NCBI RefSeq assembly: GCF_030814655.1
Contig: NZ_JAUSVK010000001.1
Span: 1,197,501 to 1,261,500 of the forward strand
DNA: 64,000 nt
Reading direction: 5' to 3'
Source: Labrys monachus
GTDB lineage: Bacteria > Pseudomonadota > Alphaproteobacteria > Rhizobiales > Labraceae
Positions 1 through 11,699 of the stretch are shown piece by piece. Below the pieces are notes generated by a model that saw only the letters and a list, made by a program, of their open reading frames with translations, was not told the DNA's origin and did no database searches. The translations under genes were made by a program, and so were the position numbers. The first letter of the stretch is position 1. Each line of letters begins with the position of its first letter.

Positions 1-2800
<2,800 letters not shown>

Positions 2801-3022
2801 CTCTCATTTGTCGATACTCACAACGCAATCGCAAGGCGATTGCGTGGAACCTCGGACCGACTGGTCAGCCTTTTGCAAAGCAAAATGGCAACCAGTTCGT
2901 TCCGGTGGAAAACCGGAAACACCATCTTATGCGCTTCACGTGACGATCAGCTGCGCTGATTGCACGGCGCGCATCCTCCGCAATCGTACCGATTGCCCAG
3001 GGCTTCACTTGTCTTTCGCCGG

Positions 3023-3137
3023 CCTGGTGGCCCTAGCGAGGAGCCTGAACCCGATCCCATCCCGAACTCGGCCGTTAAACTCCTCAGCGCCGATGGTACT
3101 ATGTCTCAAGACCTGGGAGAGTAGGTCGTCGCCAGGC
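3023..3137 (+). rRNA. rrf: 5S ribosomal RNA
   Basis: 5S rRNA of the large subunit, about 115 nt. The 5' strand CCTGGTGGC pairs with the 3' strand GTCGCCAGG to form the terminal helix. The conserved core CCCGATCCCATCCCGAACTCG lies at the expected distance. It sits about 220 nt after the 23S end, with no gene in the spacer, as usual for a transcribed rRNA operon. Confidence 0.96.
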
Positions 3138-3190
3138 CTGCAAAAGACAAGCTTATCCAATCACCATGCATCCAACATCTCCCAAATCAA

Positions 3191-3255
<65 letters not shown>

Positions 3256-3267
<12 letters not shown>

Positions 3268-3341
3268 ACGATTCCAACAAAGCCCTCGCCCGTATGAACC
3301 CGGACGAGGGCTTTGCGTTCCAATCAACGCAACGCCCCAGG
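3256..3341 (+). repeat. Direct repeat, left copy (tRNA-fMet 3' end plus terminator)
   Basis: Covers the last 12 bases of tRNA-fMet (CCCCCGCAACCA), the terminator hairpin and about 25 further bases ending AACGCAACGCCCCAGG. It matches 17935-18022 with only a few substitutions and small length differences. The left copy is attached to the complete tRNA. The pattern is that of an attL or attR site of an element using a tRNA 3' end, or of recombination between rRNA operon ends. Confidence 0.85.
3279..3314 (+). terminator. Hairpin terminator after tRNA-fMet
   Basis: AAAGCCCTCGCCCG at 3279-3292 pairs with CGGACGAGGGCTTT at 3301-3314, with one mismatch (C3289 against A3304) and loop TATGAACC. It is followed by TTTGCG rather than a clean T-run, so it may be a weaker terminator than the near-copy at 17958, which is perfect and ends in TTTTT. 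Confidence 0.75.
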
Positions 3342-3392
3342 CGCAGGAAATCGATCTCGTAACGATCCTTGAACCGGGTGTTCGGGGACAGG

Positions 3393-4304
3393 CTAAGCCG
3401 CTGTCTCGGCAAGAAAGGCGCGCGTTTCCGCCAAGACGCGATCCTGGAACTGCCGATCGTGCGCCAGCGCGGAGCCAGTCATCGGAACACCCTTCTCATC
3501 GTAGTAAACGCCAGTCTTGTTGGACCGATCCGTCAACACCGCCGTCATGATGTTCCCCGCGCGCTCGGGTGTGCTCCGGTACTGGCTGAATGGCGGCAGC
3601 CGCGTGATGATCTGGCCGAACAAAAACTGCGCAATCGCATTCGCCCCGCCGAGTCCAGTCGTGGGATTGATGCCAGGTTCTACGGCGTTGATCTGCAGTC
3701 GCTGATTCTCCCTAGAGAGAGCGAACGCGGCCGCAAGAGCACATTGCTTTGAGGTCGCGTAGGCGTCCACGCCCGCCATCCTGGCGCCGCCTGGCAGCCA
3801 CTTTCCCCTAGCGCTGGCCTCGACTGAGATGAAGCGGCCGCCGCGCATGCCCATGACTTTGGCCGGCTTGCGCTCGGGATCCTCGATCGCAGAGACAACA
3901 AAGGCAATGTTCGCTCCGTCAGGAAGATGCGGAATCAGTGCTTCTGTGAGGGCGATGGGGCCGAGGTAATTCGTCACGAAAGTTAGGTCCAAGCCTGCGG
4001 GCGTCTTGGCTTCCCGCAGAGGCATGATGCCGGCATTGTTGAGCAGTCCGGCGATCGGCAGGTCGAGTGCGATGATCTCCGCGGCGGCCCGTCGGACGCT
4101 TTCCAGATCCGCCAGGTCGCAGATGACGTTGAGCGCTTGGCCGCCCTGGCGCTCAATCGCCGTCCGCACGCCTTCCAGTTTGGCGTGGTTGCGACCCACG
4201 AGGACCACTCTTCCCTGCTTGGAGAGGGCGCGCGCCGCACACAGACCGATTCCGGAGGTTGGGCCCGTCACCACGTAGGTTTCGATATTAAGCGGGAGAG
4301 GCAT
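3393..4304 (-). CDS. Short-chain dehydrogenase/reductase
   Basis: NAD(P)-dependent oxidoreductase of the SDR family, cytosolic, substrate unknown. The Rossmann motif TGPTSGIG lies at residues 13-20, the NNAG motif in the middle and the catalytic YATSK (Tyr-x-x-x-Lys) about two thirds along. At 303 residues it is longer than classical 250-residue SDRs and resembles the retinol-dehydrogenase/WWOX-like group. The ATG at 4304 is preferred over an upstream TTG at 4316 because GGAG sits 8 nt before it. It is downstream of and codirectional with the TetR gene at 4350. A GTCAGTCA element before it (4327-4334) matches one in the TetR promoter, suggesting shared control. Confidence 0.85.
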   Translation of the reverse strand: MPLPLNIETYVVTGPTSGIGLCAARALSKQGRVVLVGRNHAKLEGVRTAIERQGGQALNVICDLADLESVRRAAAEIIALDLPIAGLLNNAGIMPLREAKTPAGLDLTFVTNYLGPIALTEALIPHLPDGANIAFVVSAIEDPERKPAKVMGMRGGRFISVEASARGKWLPGGARMAGVDAYATSKQCALAAAFALSRENQRLQINAVEPGINPTTGLGGANAIAQFLFGQIITRLPPFSQYRSTPERAGNIMTAVLTDRSNKTGVYYDEKGVPMTGSALAHDRQFQDRVLAETRAFLAETAA

Positions 4305-4349
4305 GCATGACTCCAATGTCTGAGTAGTCAGTCATAGCGTTGGAAAATT

Positions 4350-4916
4350 TTAGGCGAGCATTCGCCACATCGCCTCGAAGCCAGCGATGCGGTGTTGGTC
4401 CGCGTTCTTTGGGTCGATAACCAGGAAGTCGATTGTCGCCTCCGCCAGGGCATTCACGAGTGATGCGACGAAGCCAATTTCCGAGTCGCGCATGGGCCCG
4501 TCGGACCGGCATCGCTCCAAGACTTCCATAGCACCCGCCATTGCCTGATATCCCGCGGCACGGCTCTGTGGCGAGATCTCGTGAGACACGCCGAGGAGAG
4601 CCAGCGCTCGACGTTTCTTGGGGAAGGTTGCGGCCCACCTCAGCCAATTTGACCATGTCAGGAAGAGTTGTTGGCGAACGTCCTGCTCCACATTGAGTCC
4701 GTCCAGCGCCGCCGCAGACATCTCGACTTTCAAGGCGACATAGACCGCGTTCAATAGATCGGTCTTCGTTGGGAAGTAGATGAAGAGCGAGCCATTGGCG
4801 ATGCCGGCTTCGTTGGCGATCGTCGCCGTGGGCGCACTCAGCCCCTGGGCGGCAATCACCTCGATCGCCGCCGCTACGATTGCGTCCCGCTTATTCTCGC
4901 TTTTCGGCCTAGCCAT
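4350..4916 (-). CDS. TetR-family transcriptional regulator
   Basis: DNA-binding repressor, 188 residues, usual TetR length. The N-terminal helix-turn-helix is visible as IANEAGIANGSLFIYFPTK around residues 33-51. The rest is the variable helical ligand-binding domain, whose ligand cannot be told. It is followed after 45 bp by the SDR gene on the same strand. Its own promoter contains GGTCAGTCAAT overlapping the -35 hexamer, and a related element precedes the SDR, so autoregulation plus control of the SDR is the simplest reading (inference). Confidence 0.9.
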   Translation of the reverse strand: MARPKSENKRDAIVAAAIEVIAAQGLSAPTATIANEAGIANGSLFIYFPTKTDLLNAVYVALKVEMSAAALDGLNVEQDVRQQLFLTWSNWLRWAATFPKKRRALALLGVSHEISPQSRAAGYQAMAGAMEVLERCRSDGPMRDSEIGFVASLVNALAEATIDFLVIDPKNADQHRIAGFEAMWRMLA

Positions 4917-4937
4917 CCATAAACCCCGTGCGTGCTC

Positions 4938-4967
4938 ATCTAATTAATGAGTGATTGGTCAGTCAAT
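4938..4967 (-). promoter_or_regulatory. Promoter of the TetR gene with overlapping operator
   Basis: Read on the minus strand: TTGACT (4961-4966), 17-nt spacer, TTAGAT (4938-4943), 22 nt before the ATG. This is a good sigma-70-type layout. The -35 box is embedded in ATTGACTGACCAAT, which resembles TetR-family operators. The shared core TGACTGAC is found again at 4327-4334 upstream of the neighbouring SDR. Confidence 0.55.
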
Positions 4968-5186
4968 AGGGTGTCGCGTTTCGTTTGAGTGGCTTGTTGA
5001 GGTTTGTTTATCATTAGGCGGCGCAAACAGAATCTCCTGCGCTACCGACAGGGCGTTTCGTTCCCACTTGAACGGTAAAAGGAGCCGCGCTAATATTTTT
5101 GGGTCACAGAGGATGTGACCGTAAGCGTTTACGTCAACCAACGCGCAATCGTGTCAACGACGTCAAGTTGGACGTCGGTGATCCCT

Positions 5187-5993
5187 ATGCGCTGGGTTGA
5201 CTACATGGAAACGCTTTTTAACGCCCCCCATCAAATAACACGCCTGCGTCGCGACACGCGTCGCCGCTTTCTGTCGGTGACCTGCGTCGAACGCATCACG
5301 CCGCGGATGCAGCGCATTGTCTTCCAATCACCGGACCTCGGTGACTTCGAAAGCGCCTCGCCCGACGATCATATCAAGCTATTCATCCCTGCATCGACGC
5401 CCGATGACAGGGGCATCGATGGCGTCTGCATGCGTGATTACACGCCGCGCAAGTTTGACCGCGCAACGCTGACGTTGACCATCGATTTCGCTTTGCATGA
5501 AGCCGGTCCTGCAACCGCGTGGGCTTTGCAGGCCAATCGCGGCGACACGCTTGAAATTGGCGGTCCCCGTAAATCCAATGTCGTCACCGATGATTTCGAC
5601 TGGTATCTGCTGATCGGCGACGAAACCGCTCTACCCGCGATTGGCCGGCGGGTCGAAGAACTGCGTCCGGGGGGTCGGGTCGACACCGTGGTTGCCGTCG
5701 AAACGCTCGCAGAACGCCAGACATTTGCGACTTCAGCGGACTGGACGCCTCGCTGGATTACGCGTGAGGGCCAGTCGGCAAGCGACGATGCACTTCTGCG
5801 TCTGGCTCTCGCCGATCATCGGCCGCCGCGCGGCGACGGCTATATCTGGATCGCCGCGGAGGCCAGTGTCTCCCGGTCGCTGCGAAGCCTCGTGTCTGAG
5901 ACCTGGGGCCACCCCAAGGCGTGGACGAAGAGTTCCGGATATTGGGTGCGCGGAGAGGCTGGGGCCCACGAAAAACCTGAGGCCCAAGGATAG
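5187..5993 (+). CDS. Siderophore-interacting protein (FAD-binding ferric-siderophore reductase)
   Basis: ViuB/SIP-family flavoprotein that reduces Fe(III)-siderophores with NAD(P)H in the cytosol to release iron. The FAD-binding motif RDYTPR is visible, followed by the Rossmann-like half with GDETALPAI and the C-terminal KSSGYWVRGE, all characteristic of the family. The length, about 268 residues, is normal. ATG 5187 or ATG 5205 are both possible. Neither has a strong Shine-Dalgarno, and the more upstream frame from 5115 lacks family similarity. No siderophore receptor or synthesis gene is adjacent, so its partner siderophore is unknown. Confidence 0.85.
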   Translation: MRWVDYMETLFNAPHQITRLRRDTRRRFLSVTCVERITPRMQRIVFQSPDLGDFESASPDDHIKLFIPASTPDDRGIDGVCMRDYTPRKFDRATLTLTIDFALHEAGPATAWALQANRGDTLEIGGPRKSNVVTDDFDWYLLIGDETALPAIGRRVEELRPGGRVDTVVAVETLAERQTFATSADWTPRWITREGQSASDDALLRLALADHRPPRGDGYIWIAAEASVSRSLRSLVSETWGHPKAWTKSSGYWVRGEAGAHEKPEAQG

Positions 5994-6151
5994 TCCTCGA
6001 TCGACGCATGGCCCCGCGCGCGAGCCTCAGCCTGCACATAACGACCCAAGCCCAACCGACCAGACGGACGACCGAGCGCCTCCTAGCTGCCCCGGTCACA
6101 AGCTGACGGGGTCGTCAACATCAAAACGCCAAACCCAAAAAGGAAATCTCA

Positions 6152-6715
6152 ATGACCATCACCACGCTCGACCCCAAAATTGCACTGATCATCATAGATC
6201 TGCAAAAGGGCATCACCGCCCATCCCGGCGCCCATCCCGTCGCCGAGATTGTGCGGAACGCTGCGGCGCTCGCCGACGCCTTTCGCGCGCGCAATCTGCC
6301 GGTCGTGCTCGTCAATGTGGCCGGTGTCGCGCCCGGCCGCACCGAACAGGCGCTCAGCCAAGGGGCGCGCCCCGCTGACTGGGCCGAGCTCGTGCCTGAA
6401 TTGAACCGCCAACCGACTGATCATGGCGTGACGAAGCGAACCTGGGGTGCGTTCAGGAACACCGACCTTGAAGACTATCTGAAGCGTCAGGGTGTGACCC
6501 AGCTGGTCATCGCCGGCATCGCCACCAGCATCGGAGTCGAGTCCACTGCGCGCCACGCCTACGAACTGGGATTCAATGTGACACTCGCGGTCGATGCGAT
6601 GACCGACCGAAACGCCGAATCCCACGCCAACAGCGTCACTTATGTTTTCCCGAGACTCGGCGAGACCGGGACAACGCACGAAATCATCGGTCTCCTTGAG
6701 GCGAGAGCGGCCTGA
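6152..6715 (+). CDS. Isochorismatase-family hydrolase
   Basis: Cysteine-hydrolase-superfamily protein of 187 residues. The conserved Asp lies in IIIDLQKGI near residue 16, and a Lys in VTKRTWGAF. The motif GIATSIGVESTAR carries Gly where amidases such as nicotinamidase have the nucleophilic Cys. True isochorismatases also lack that Cys, so vinyl-ether or other non-amide chemistry is more likely than amide hydrolysis. The start has a clear AAGGAAA Shine-Dalgarno. It heads a likely operon with the aldolase at 6774 and the exporter at 7532. Confidence 0.85.
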   Translation: MTITTLDPKIALIIIDLQKGITAHPGAHPVAEIVRNAAALADAFRARNLPVVLVNVAGVAPGRTEQALSQGARPADWAELVPELNRQPTDHGVTKRTWGAFRNTDLEDYLKRQGVTQLVIAGIATSIGVESTARHAYELGFNVTLAVDAMTDRNAESHANSVTYVFPRLGETGTTHEIIGLLEARAA

Positions 6716-6773
6716 TCCCGCCGACGGTTTGGTCCCTATCATTTGTATTTAGTACCGCGTGGAGAAAAGACAC

Positions 6774-7529
6774 ATGGATGCCGCCACCAGAATCAAGGAT
6801 CTCATCGAGGACATCGTCGCCGCCAACCGCATTCTCGCCGCCGAAATGGTCGTCGATGCTTTTGGTCATGTCAGCGCCCGCCATCCCGAAAATCCCGACC
6901 ATTACCTCATCGCCCGTGCGCTGCCGCCGGAAATCATCAACGCGGAAGACATCATGGAACTCACCCTCGGTGGCGAGGTCGTGAATGGCGATACGCGCAA
7001 GCCCTATCTGGAGAGATACATCCACGGCGCGATCTACGAGGCGCGACCCGAGGTCAAATCGGTTGTTCACAGTCATAGCCATAGCGTCATTCCCTATAGC
7101 GTCACCGGCGAGAAGCTCCGCCCCATCGTGCATAGCTGTGCGCCTATCGGCGGTGAGGTCCCGGTGTGGGATGCGCAGACATTGTTCGGCGACACCAACA
7201 TGCTGATCTCCGACATGCCAATGGGGCGGGACTTCGCGAAAGTCCTTGGACCGAACAACGCCGCCCTTATGCGCGGCCATGGCTGCACCGTCATTGGCCG
7301 ATCGGTTCGCGAGGCAGTCTATACAGCGGTGTACCTGGAGGTGAATGCCAAGTTGCAGTTCCAGGCGAGCCGTTTTCCGCCCGTCAAATATCTCACCGAG
7401 GGCGAGATTCAAATCGTCTGCGAACGCCTCGCCAACGCCAAACCCAACGAAGGCTACGACCGTGCCTGGGAATATTGGTGCCGCCATGCTGGGGTCGAAG
7501 CACGCTACCGAACGGCGGACTCCGTTTAG
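6774..7529 (+). CDS. Class II aldolase/adducin-family protein
   Basis: Zn-dependent aldolase or decarboxylase fold (fuculose-1-phosphate aldolase type), 251 residues. Metal-binding His residues are visible in VVHSHSHSV (HxH) and in ALMRGHGCTVIG, and the N-terminal GHVSARHPENPDHYLIA is the family substrate loop. Substrate unknown. ATG 6774 is chosen over GTG 6759 because GGAG is 9 nt upstream. It ends two bases before the MFS start, so the two are translationally close. A role in converting a small hydroxy-acid or aromatic-derived compound is plausible from context but unproven. Confidence 0.85.
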   Translation: MDAATRIKDLIEDIVAANRILAAEMVVDAFGHVSARHPENPDHYLIARALPPEIINAEDIMELTLGGEVVNGDTRKPYLERYIHGAIYEARPEVKSVVHSHSHSVIPYSVTGEKLRPIVHSCAPIGGEVPVWDAQTLFGDTNMLISDMPMGRDFAKVLGPNNAALMRGHGCTVIGRSVREAVYTAVYLEVNAKLQFQASRFPPVKYLTEGEIQIVCERLANAKPNEGYDRAWEYWCRHAGVEARYRTADSV

Positions 7530-7531
7530 AC

Positions 7532-8719
7532 ATGAGCAACAACGCTCAGCCTGATTTGGCCTATCGCCGCGTCGTCGCACTCACGGGGACGCTGTTCCTC
7601 TCCTATCTCGCGGTCGCCATGTCGCTCCCGGGAGTGCCGGTGTACGTCGTCCAGGACCTGCGTCTCGATAATGCCTTGGGCGGACTGGCGGTCGGGATCG
7701 CTTTTCTATCGACGATCCTGACGCGCCCTCTCGCCGGCGCGCGCGCCGACCGGCTAGGCGGCAAGAACTCCATGCAGCGGGGCCTGATCATATACGCGGC
7801 CGCAGGACTGATTTGTCTTCTGTCGAGTTGGTCTCACTTGTCGGCGTCGGGCGACTATGCCCTGCTGATCGTAGGGCGACTGCTTTTGGGGCTCGGCGAG
7901 AGCCTGACGATGGTGGGGATGATCAGCTGGGGCCTCGGTCTGATGGGGCCTGCCCGGTCCGGCAAGGTCATGTCGCTGGTGGGAATGGGCATGTACGGCG
8001 CATTTGCCGCTGGCGGACCGTTGGGCCTGCTGCTCCTGCATCGGTTCGGCTTCGCCGGACTGATGGGCGTGTGCACGGTGTTGCCGCTGCTCGGACTAAT
8101 CGCCATTCATCGGTTTCCAGCAGTGGCTCCCCTCGTGGGGCAGCGCGAGTCCATCTGGCAAATCATCGGTCGGATTTGGCGGATGGGTGGCGTTGTGGGG
8201 CTGGGCGGGGTTGGCTTCGCTGTTTTGGGCGCCTTCTTTGCTCTCTATTTTCTGAGTCACGGCTGGCCATATGCCGGTCTCGGCCTGACGTTCTTTGGCG
8301 TCGGTTTCGTTCTGGTGCGGCTGCTCTGCGGCCATCTGCCGGACCGGATCGGCGGAACCCCGGTGGCCATCGCTTCCCTGTTCGTGGAGGCGTGCGGCCA
8401 ATATTTGCTATGGCTGGCTCCCGGGCCTTTACCGGCGTTATTGGGCGCCTTCCTGACCGGGCTTGGTTGCTCGATGGTGTACCCGTCCATGGGCTCTGAG
8501 GTCGTCAAGCAGGTCCCCGCGCATCTGCGCGGCACGGCAATGGGCGCGTTCGTTGCCTTCCAGGATCTTGCCTACGGCTTGACGGGGCCCCTCGTCGGTA
8601 TGCTGGCTGATTCCGCAGGCTATTCGCCCGTGTTCCTGATCGGCGGACTCGCCGCCACGATCGGTCTTTGCATGGCGATTTGGGTGCGCCGGTCGATACT
8701 GCACGTCGATAGCGTTTAG
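7532..8719 (+). CDS. MFS transporter (YhhS/YfcJ-like)
   Basis: Major facilitator permease of 395 residues with about twelve hydrophobic segments. The loop 2-3 motif reads AGARADRLGGKNS, close to the MFS consensus G-x3-D-R-x-G-R. The N-terminal FLSYLAVAMSLPGVPVYVV resembles the YhhS/YfcJ (arabinose-efflux-like) branch, whose members are thought to export. It starts two bases after the aldolase stop and is the last gene of the 6152-8719 operon, so export of a product or uptake of a substrate of the two enzymes is likely. Directionality cannot be read. Confidence 0.88.
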   Translation: MSNNAQPDLAYRRVVALTGTLFLSYLAVAMSLPGVPVYVVQDLRLDNALGGLAVGIAFLSTILTRPLAGARADRLGGKNSMQRGLIIYAAAGLICLLSSWSHLSASGDYALLIVGRLLLGLGESLTMVGMISWGLGLMGPARSGKVMSLVGMGMYGAFAAGGPLGLLLLHRFGFAGLMGVCTVLPLLGLIAIHRFPAVAPLVGQRESIWQIIGRIWRMGGVVGLGGVGFAVLGAFFALYFLSHGWPYAGLGLTFFGVGFVLVRLLCGHLPDRIGGTPVAIASLFVEACGQYLLWLAPGPLPALLGAFLTGLGCSMVYPSMGSEVVKQVPAHLRGTAMGAFVAFQDLAYGLTGPLVGMLADSAGYSPVFLIGGLAATIGLCMAIWVRRSILHVDSV

Positions 8720-9427
8720 CCCGCAACGCCTTGCCCCGCTGGCCTCGTCTTCGCCGACTACCGTTCGATCCCCAGCGTGGAGCGGTACGTCTCGGCATGT
8801 TTCACGCGGGCACAGCGCCGACTCGGCTGGACAAATTTGCGCTATCCAACCGCTCGAAATCGCACATCGAACGTGCGCGAGGTCGATCGAAGCGAATGCC
8901 GTGCGATCGCGCCACCTGCTCCGGCGCACGCGGAGGTCCGTCCCGCTCGTCTGCGGCGCCGATCCTTGGTCCGGCCAAGGGCCTGACGCCATCAACCCGC
9001 GAGGGTCGGCTACGCGAAGCGTGCCGCCGCTGGGCTTCGCCGGCGCGGTGATTGCGGCCCTGGGCCCGACACGTCGGGCGCCTGTCGGGCAGGGACGGTC
9101 CCCGCTCCAGCACAGGAGCCGCATCGATGTCCAAATCTCTCGCCTTCTCCAACGCCTGGAGCCTCGCCGCCACGCTGATGGTCTGCGTCGTCATTTTCGA
9201 CGTCGGCCGGCCGTTATGGCGTCATGCCATCCACCGAATATGACGGCGATTCCCGCCGCGATCGTCCATGAATTCGACCCCTTCCAGCGATGAAGGGGCG
9301 CATCCCCACGCAAGCTGGACCGCACAGCGCCAGCGGGATTTCCAGCTCCCGCTGGCGCCGGTTTGCGGCTATACTCACGGTCGCGCTGTGGTGGTGGTGG
9401 AAGGCGCGACCGTCAGACCTTTATCTC
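8720..9427. other. Gene-poor stretch, no convincing gene
   Basis: About 700 bp of high-GC DNA in which frames on both strands are short, shift often and show no family motif. A 38-codon frame at 9127-9243 has one hydrophobic helix but no Shine-Dalgarno and no recognisable relative. The stretch looks like decayed coding sequence, in keeping with two pseudogenes nearby. Confidence 0.4.
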
Positions 9428-9580
9428 ATGGAGTACACCGCCATGATCATCTTTGGACCATTGCTTGTCATCGTCGGCATCGGCTTCTTCTGCTGGTTGC
9501 TGTTCATCGTGACCTCGTTGCTTATGCCGAGATACTTGGCCGGGGGACGGGTCAAGCAGCGCCGGACCCAGCCAAGCTGA
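9428..9580 (+). CDS. Possible small membrane protein
   Basis: Fifty codons from ATG 9428. Residues 6-33 form a strongly hydrophobic helix (IIFGPLLVIVGIGFFCWLLF) followed by a positively charged tail (KQRR). That is the layout of a one-pass membrane peptide with cytoplasmic C-terminus. There is no good Shine-Dalgarno and no family was recognised. It may be a remnant. Confidence 0.3.
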   Translation: MEYTAMIIFGPLLVIVGIGFFCWLLFIVTSLLMPRYLAGGRVKQRRTQPS

Positions 9581-9788
9581 TTGTACCGATGATCGAGCGA
9601 TTCATGGCGACTGACCGCGGCTTGGCTAGGGCTCGTCGGAGCGTAGAGCAACTTAGCGAACTACAAAAGAAAAGCTCCGCGTAGCGGGCTCACTGGATGT
9701 GGACACCCTTGACGAATGCCGCGCGGCCTTCACACCGAGCCGCAATTTTATAATCCGCGACGATGGTTCTCCGACGACAGGTGAGTGC

Positions 9789-10598
9789 TCAATGTCTGCT
9801 TGAGCGTTCCGCCATATAACGGGCTGGCGAGACGCCGAGCGCCTTTCGAAACATTGTGACAAAGCTGCTGACGTTCTCGTACCCGAGGTCGCCAGCAACT
9901 TGCTTCACGGACGCGCCACTCGCCAGCCATTGCACCGCGAGAATGATGCTCAACTGTTGTCGCCAACGGCCGAAGCTCATGCCAGTCTCAGCGGCGATTA
10001 CGCGCTCGAGCGAGCGAACACTGAGACCAGCACGTTTTGCCCACGACTCGAGAGTTCCGCGATCGGCTGGATCCATCATCATGTCCTGGAAGATCGAACG
10101 AAGCCGGGGATCGGTCGGCATTGGCAGGTGAAGGTTGCCGAGCGGCGCTGTCGAAACCTCATGAAGCAGCAAGGCCGCGACACCCGATTCTATTCCGTCC
10201 ACCTCATGATCCGCCGGGAACTGCGCGCTTCGGACAATCAGTTCGCGCAACAGCGGACTGACTGCGATAGTGCAGCACGTCGTCGGCAGGTTCGCGTCTG
10301 CCGCCGGTTGGACGAAGGTCGCATAGCTATCGATGTTCCCGGAGGCGGTGATCCGATGCACCATTCCGCCAGGAACCCAAAGCGCGCTCTGCGGAGGCAC
10401 GATCCAGATGCCGCCCTCGACTTCACAACGAAAGACGCCGGAGAGCCCAAAGAGGAGTTCCGCCTTTCGGTGGGAGTGATCGTCCAGCTCCAAACCTTCA
10501 GTGACCATATCGACACCGATCGTGACCACGTCCCGGAGCGCAGATTCGACCGTGGGCATGAGTTCAGCCAGGTCATTCCATTGACGCAGGATCGGCAA
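9789..10598 (-). CDS. AraC-family transcriptional regulator (cupin sensor)
   Basis: 269 residues: an N-terminal cupin-type sensor (about 1-140, with DDHSHRKAELLFGLSG) and a C-terminal double helix-turn-helix. The first helix lies in TLESWAKRAGLSVRSLERVI, and the second ends in DLGYENVSSFVTMFRKALG and SPARYM, the standard AraC C-terminal signature. This arrangement is typical of regulators controlling a neighbouring exporter or enzyme. It is convergent with the operon at 6152-8719 and divergent from the O-methyltransferase remnant at 10961, either of which could be its target. Confidence 0.9.
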   Translation of the reverse strand: MPILRQWNDLAELMPTVESALRDVVTIGVDMVTEGLELDDHSHRKAELLFGLSGVFRCEVEGGIWIVPPQSALWVPGGMVHRITASGNIDSYATFVQPAADANLPTTCCTIAVSPLLRELIVRSAQFPADHEVDGIESGVAALLLHEVSTAPLGNLHLPMPTDPRLRSIFQDMMMDPADRGTLESWAKRAGLSVRSLERVIAAETGMSFGRWRQQLSIILAVQWLASGASVKQVAGDLGYENVSSFVTMFRKALGVSPARYMAERSSRH

Positions 10599-10960
10599 AG
10601 GGTCGCGCTCCCGCAGAATGGCAAAAACTCAATATATATTGGCCAAGTACGGCATTCCCGTCAACCTTGTCGGCAGGCTATGTCTCAGGCGTGGCGCGAT
10701 GGATGCTGAAGGGACCCTGAGATGAACGGGCCGAAAGGCTCCGGCCACGCCAGTCGGACCGTGCGATAACGCTCGCGGCTTGGCTGCTCCGCAGGCCGGA
10801 AGCCATCTGGCCGACAGGCAACGCAGTAATGAACGCCGTTAGGCCGCTCGCACCGGGCTGTTTCTCCCATCCCGCTGGCAATCGCTATGCAGCGTTCGCT
10901 CGGCGAAAACTGGAACTTCAAACATTCCGCGTCCAGCTCGGTATTTAGGAGGAACCATGA
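10599..10960. other. Intergenic region, regulator/methyltransferase
   Basis: 362 bp between the divergent AraC gene and the O-methyltransferase remnant. It has an AT-rich patch CAATATATATTGG (about 10630-10642, a near-perfect palindrome AATATATATT) close to the AraC start, a plausible promoter or operator. An AGGAGG Shine-Dalgarno at 10947-10952 serves the downstream ATG at 10961. No gene is seen. Confidence 0.4.
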
Positions 10961-11623
10961 ATGACAATTCTTAACTCGAAACCGGTCGCCGATGTCTTGA
11001 GTGGCCTCCTGGGATTGCCCAATGCCTCATCTCAATCGACCCGTCCTTTGCGGCGCCGAAGTCAATCGCAGTACGACGCGGCCGATCCAGTACGGAGCAA
11101 GAAGCGATACTTAGAGTTTTATCGGCAGATGAAGGATATGCCGCTCGCGGTTTCGCGCGAAACCGGGCTCCTCCTCTATATGCTCGCCCGATCGTCTCGT
11201 GCGGAAACCATCGTAGAATTTGGAACGTCGTTCGGCGTCTCCACCATCTATCTTGCATCAGCTTTGCGCGACAGTGGCGGCGGCCGCTTGATCAGTACCG
11301 AGTTTGAGCCGTCGAAAATCGCGCGCGCGCCAAAACCTGAGGGAGGCTTCCCTCATCGATCTCATTGAAATTCGCGAGGGCGACGCTCTTCAAACCTTAA
11401 AAACTGACCTGCCAGAGAAAACCTGGTTCTGCTCGACGGCGCCAAAGGCATCTATCTGGAAGTCCTTAGCCTGCTTGAAAGCAGGCTCGTCCGAGGCTCG
11501 CTCATCGTCGCGGACAATACGAATTATTGCCCGGATTACGAAGCTTGCGTTCGAGAACCAGCCAACGGCTACCTCTCGGTCCCGTTCGCCGACGACGTCG
11601 AGCTCTCGATGCGGACGGGATAG
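10961..11623 (+). pseudogene. O-methyltransferase pseudogene (two frameshifts)
   Basis: SAM-dependent O-methyltransferase of the catechol/caffeoyl-CoA type. The SAM site reads TIVEFGTSFGVSTIYLA around residues 85-101, followed by STEFEPSKIARA. The frame then breaks inside a GCGCGCGC tract near 11325 and continues one frame over (RQNLREASLIDLIEIREGDA). It breaks again in an A-run near 11420 and returns to the first frame (LVLLDGAKGIYLEVL to ELSMRTG, stop at 11621). A 2-nt loss plus a 1-nt loss restores overall register, so the ancestral protein was about 221 residues. Shine-Dalgarno AGGAGG is intact. Sequencing error in both tracts is the alternative. Confidence 0.85.
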
Positions 11624-11699
11624 AAAGCTTCGCGATCGCAAACGGCTGCCCGTGATCGTGCCTAGACTAAACAAATAAAGCTTAGCTGAAAGATAAAAC

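Noticed and set aside
4959-5141. 60-codon minus-strand frame upstream of the TetR gene
   Set aside because: It overlaps the TetR promoter, has no Shine-Dalgarno and no similarity.
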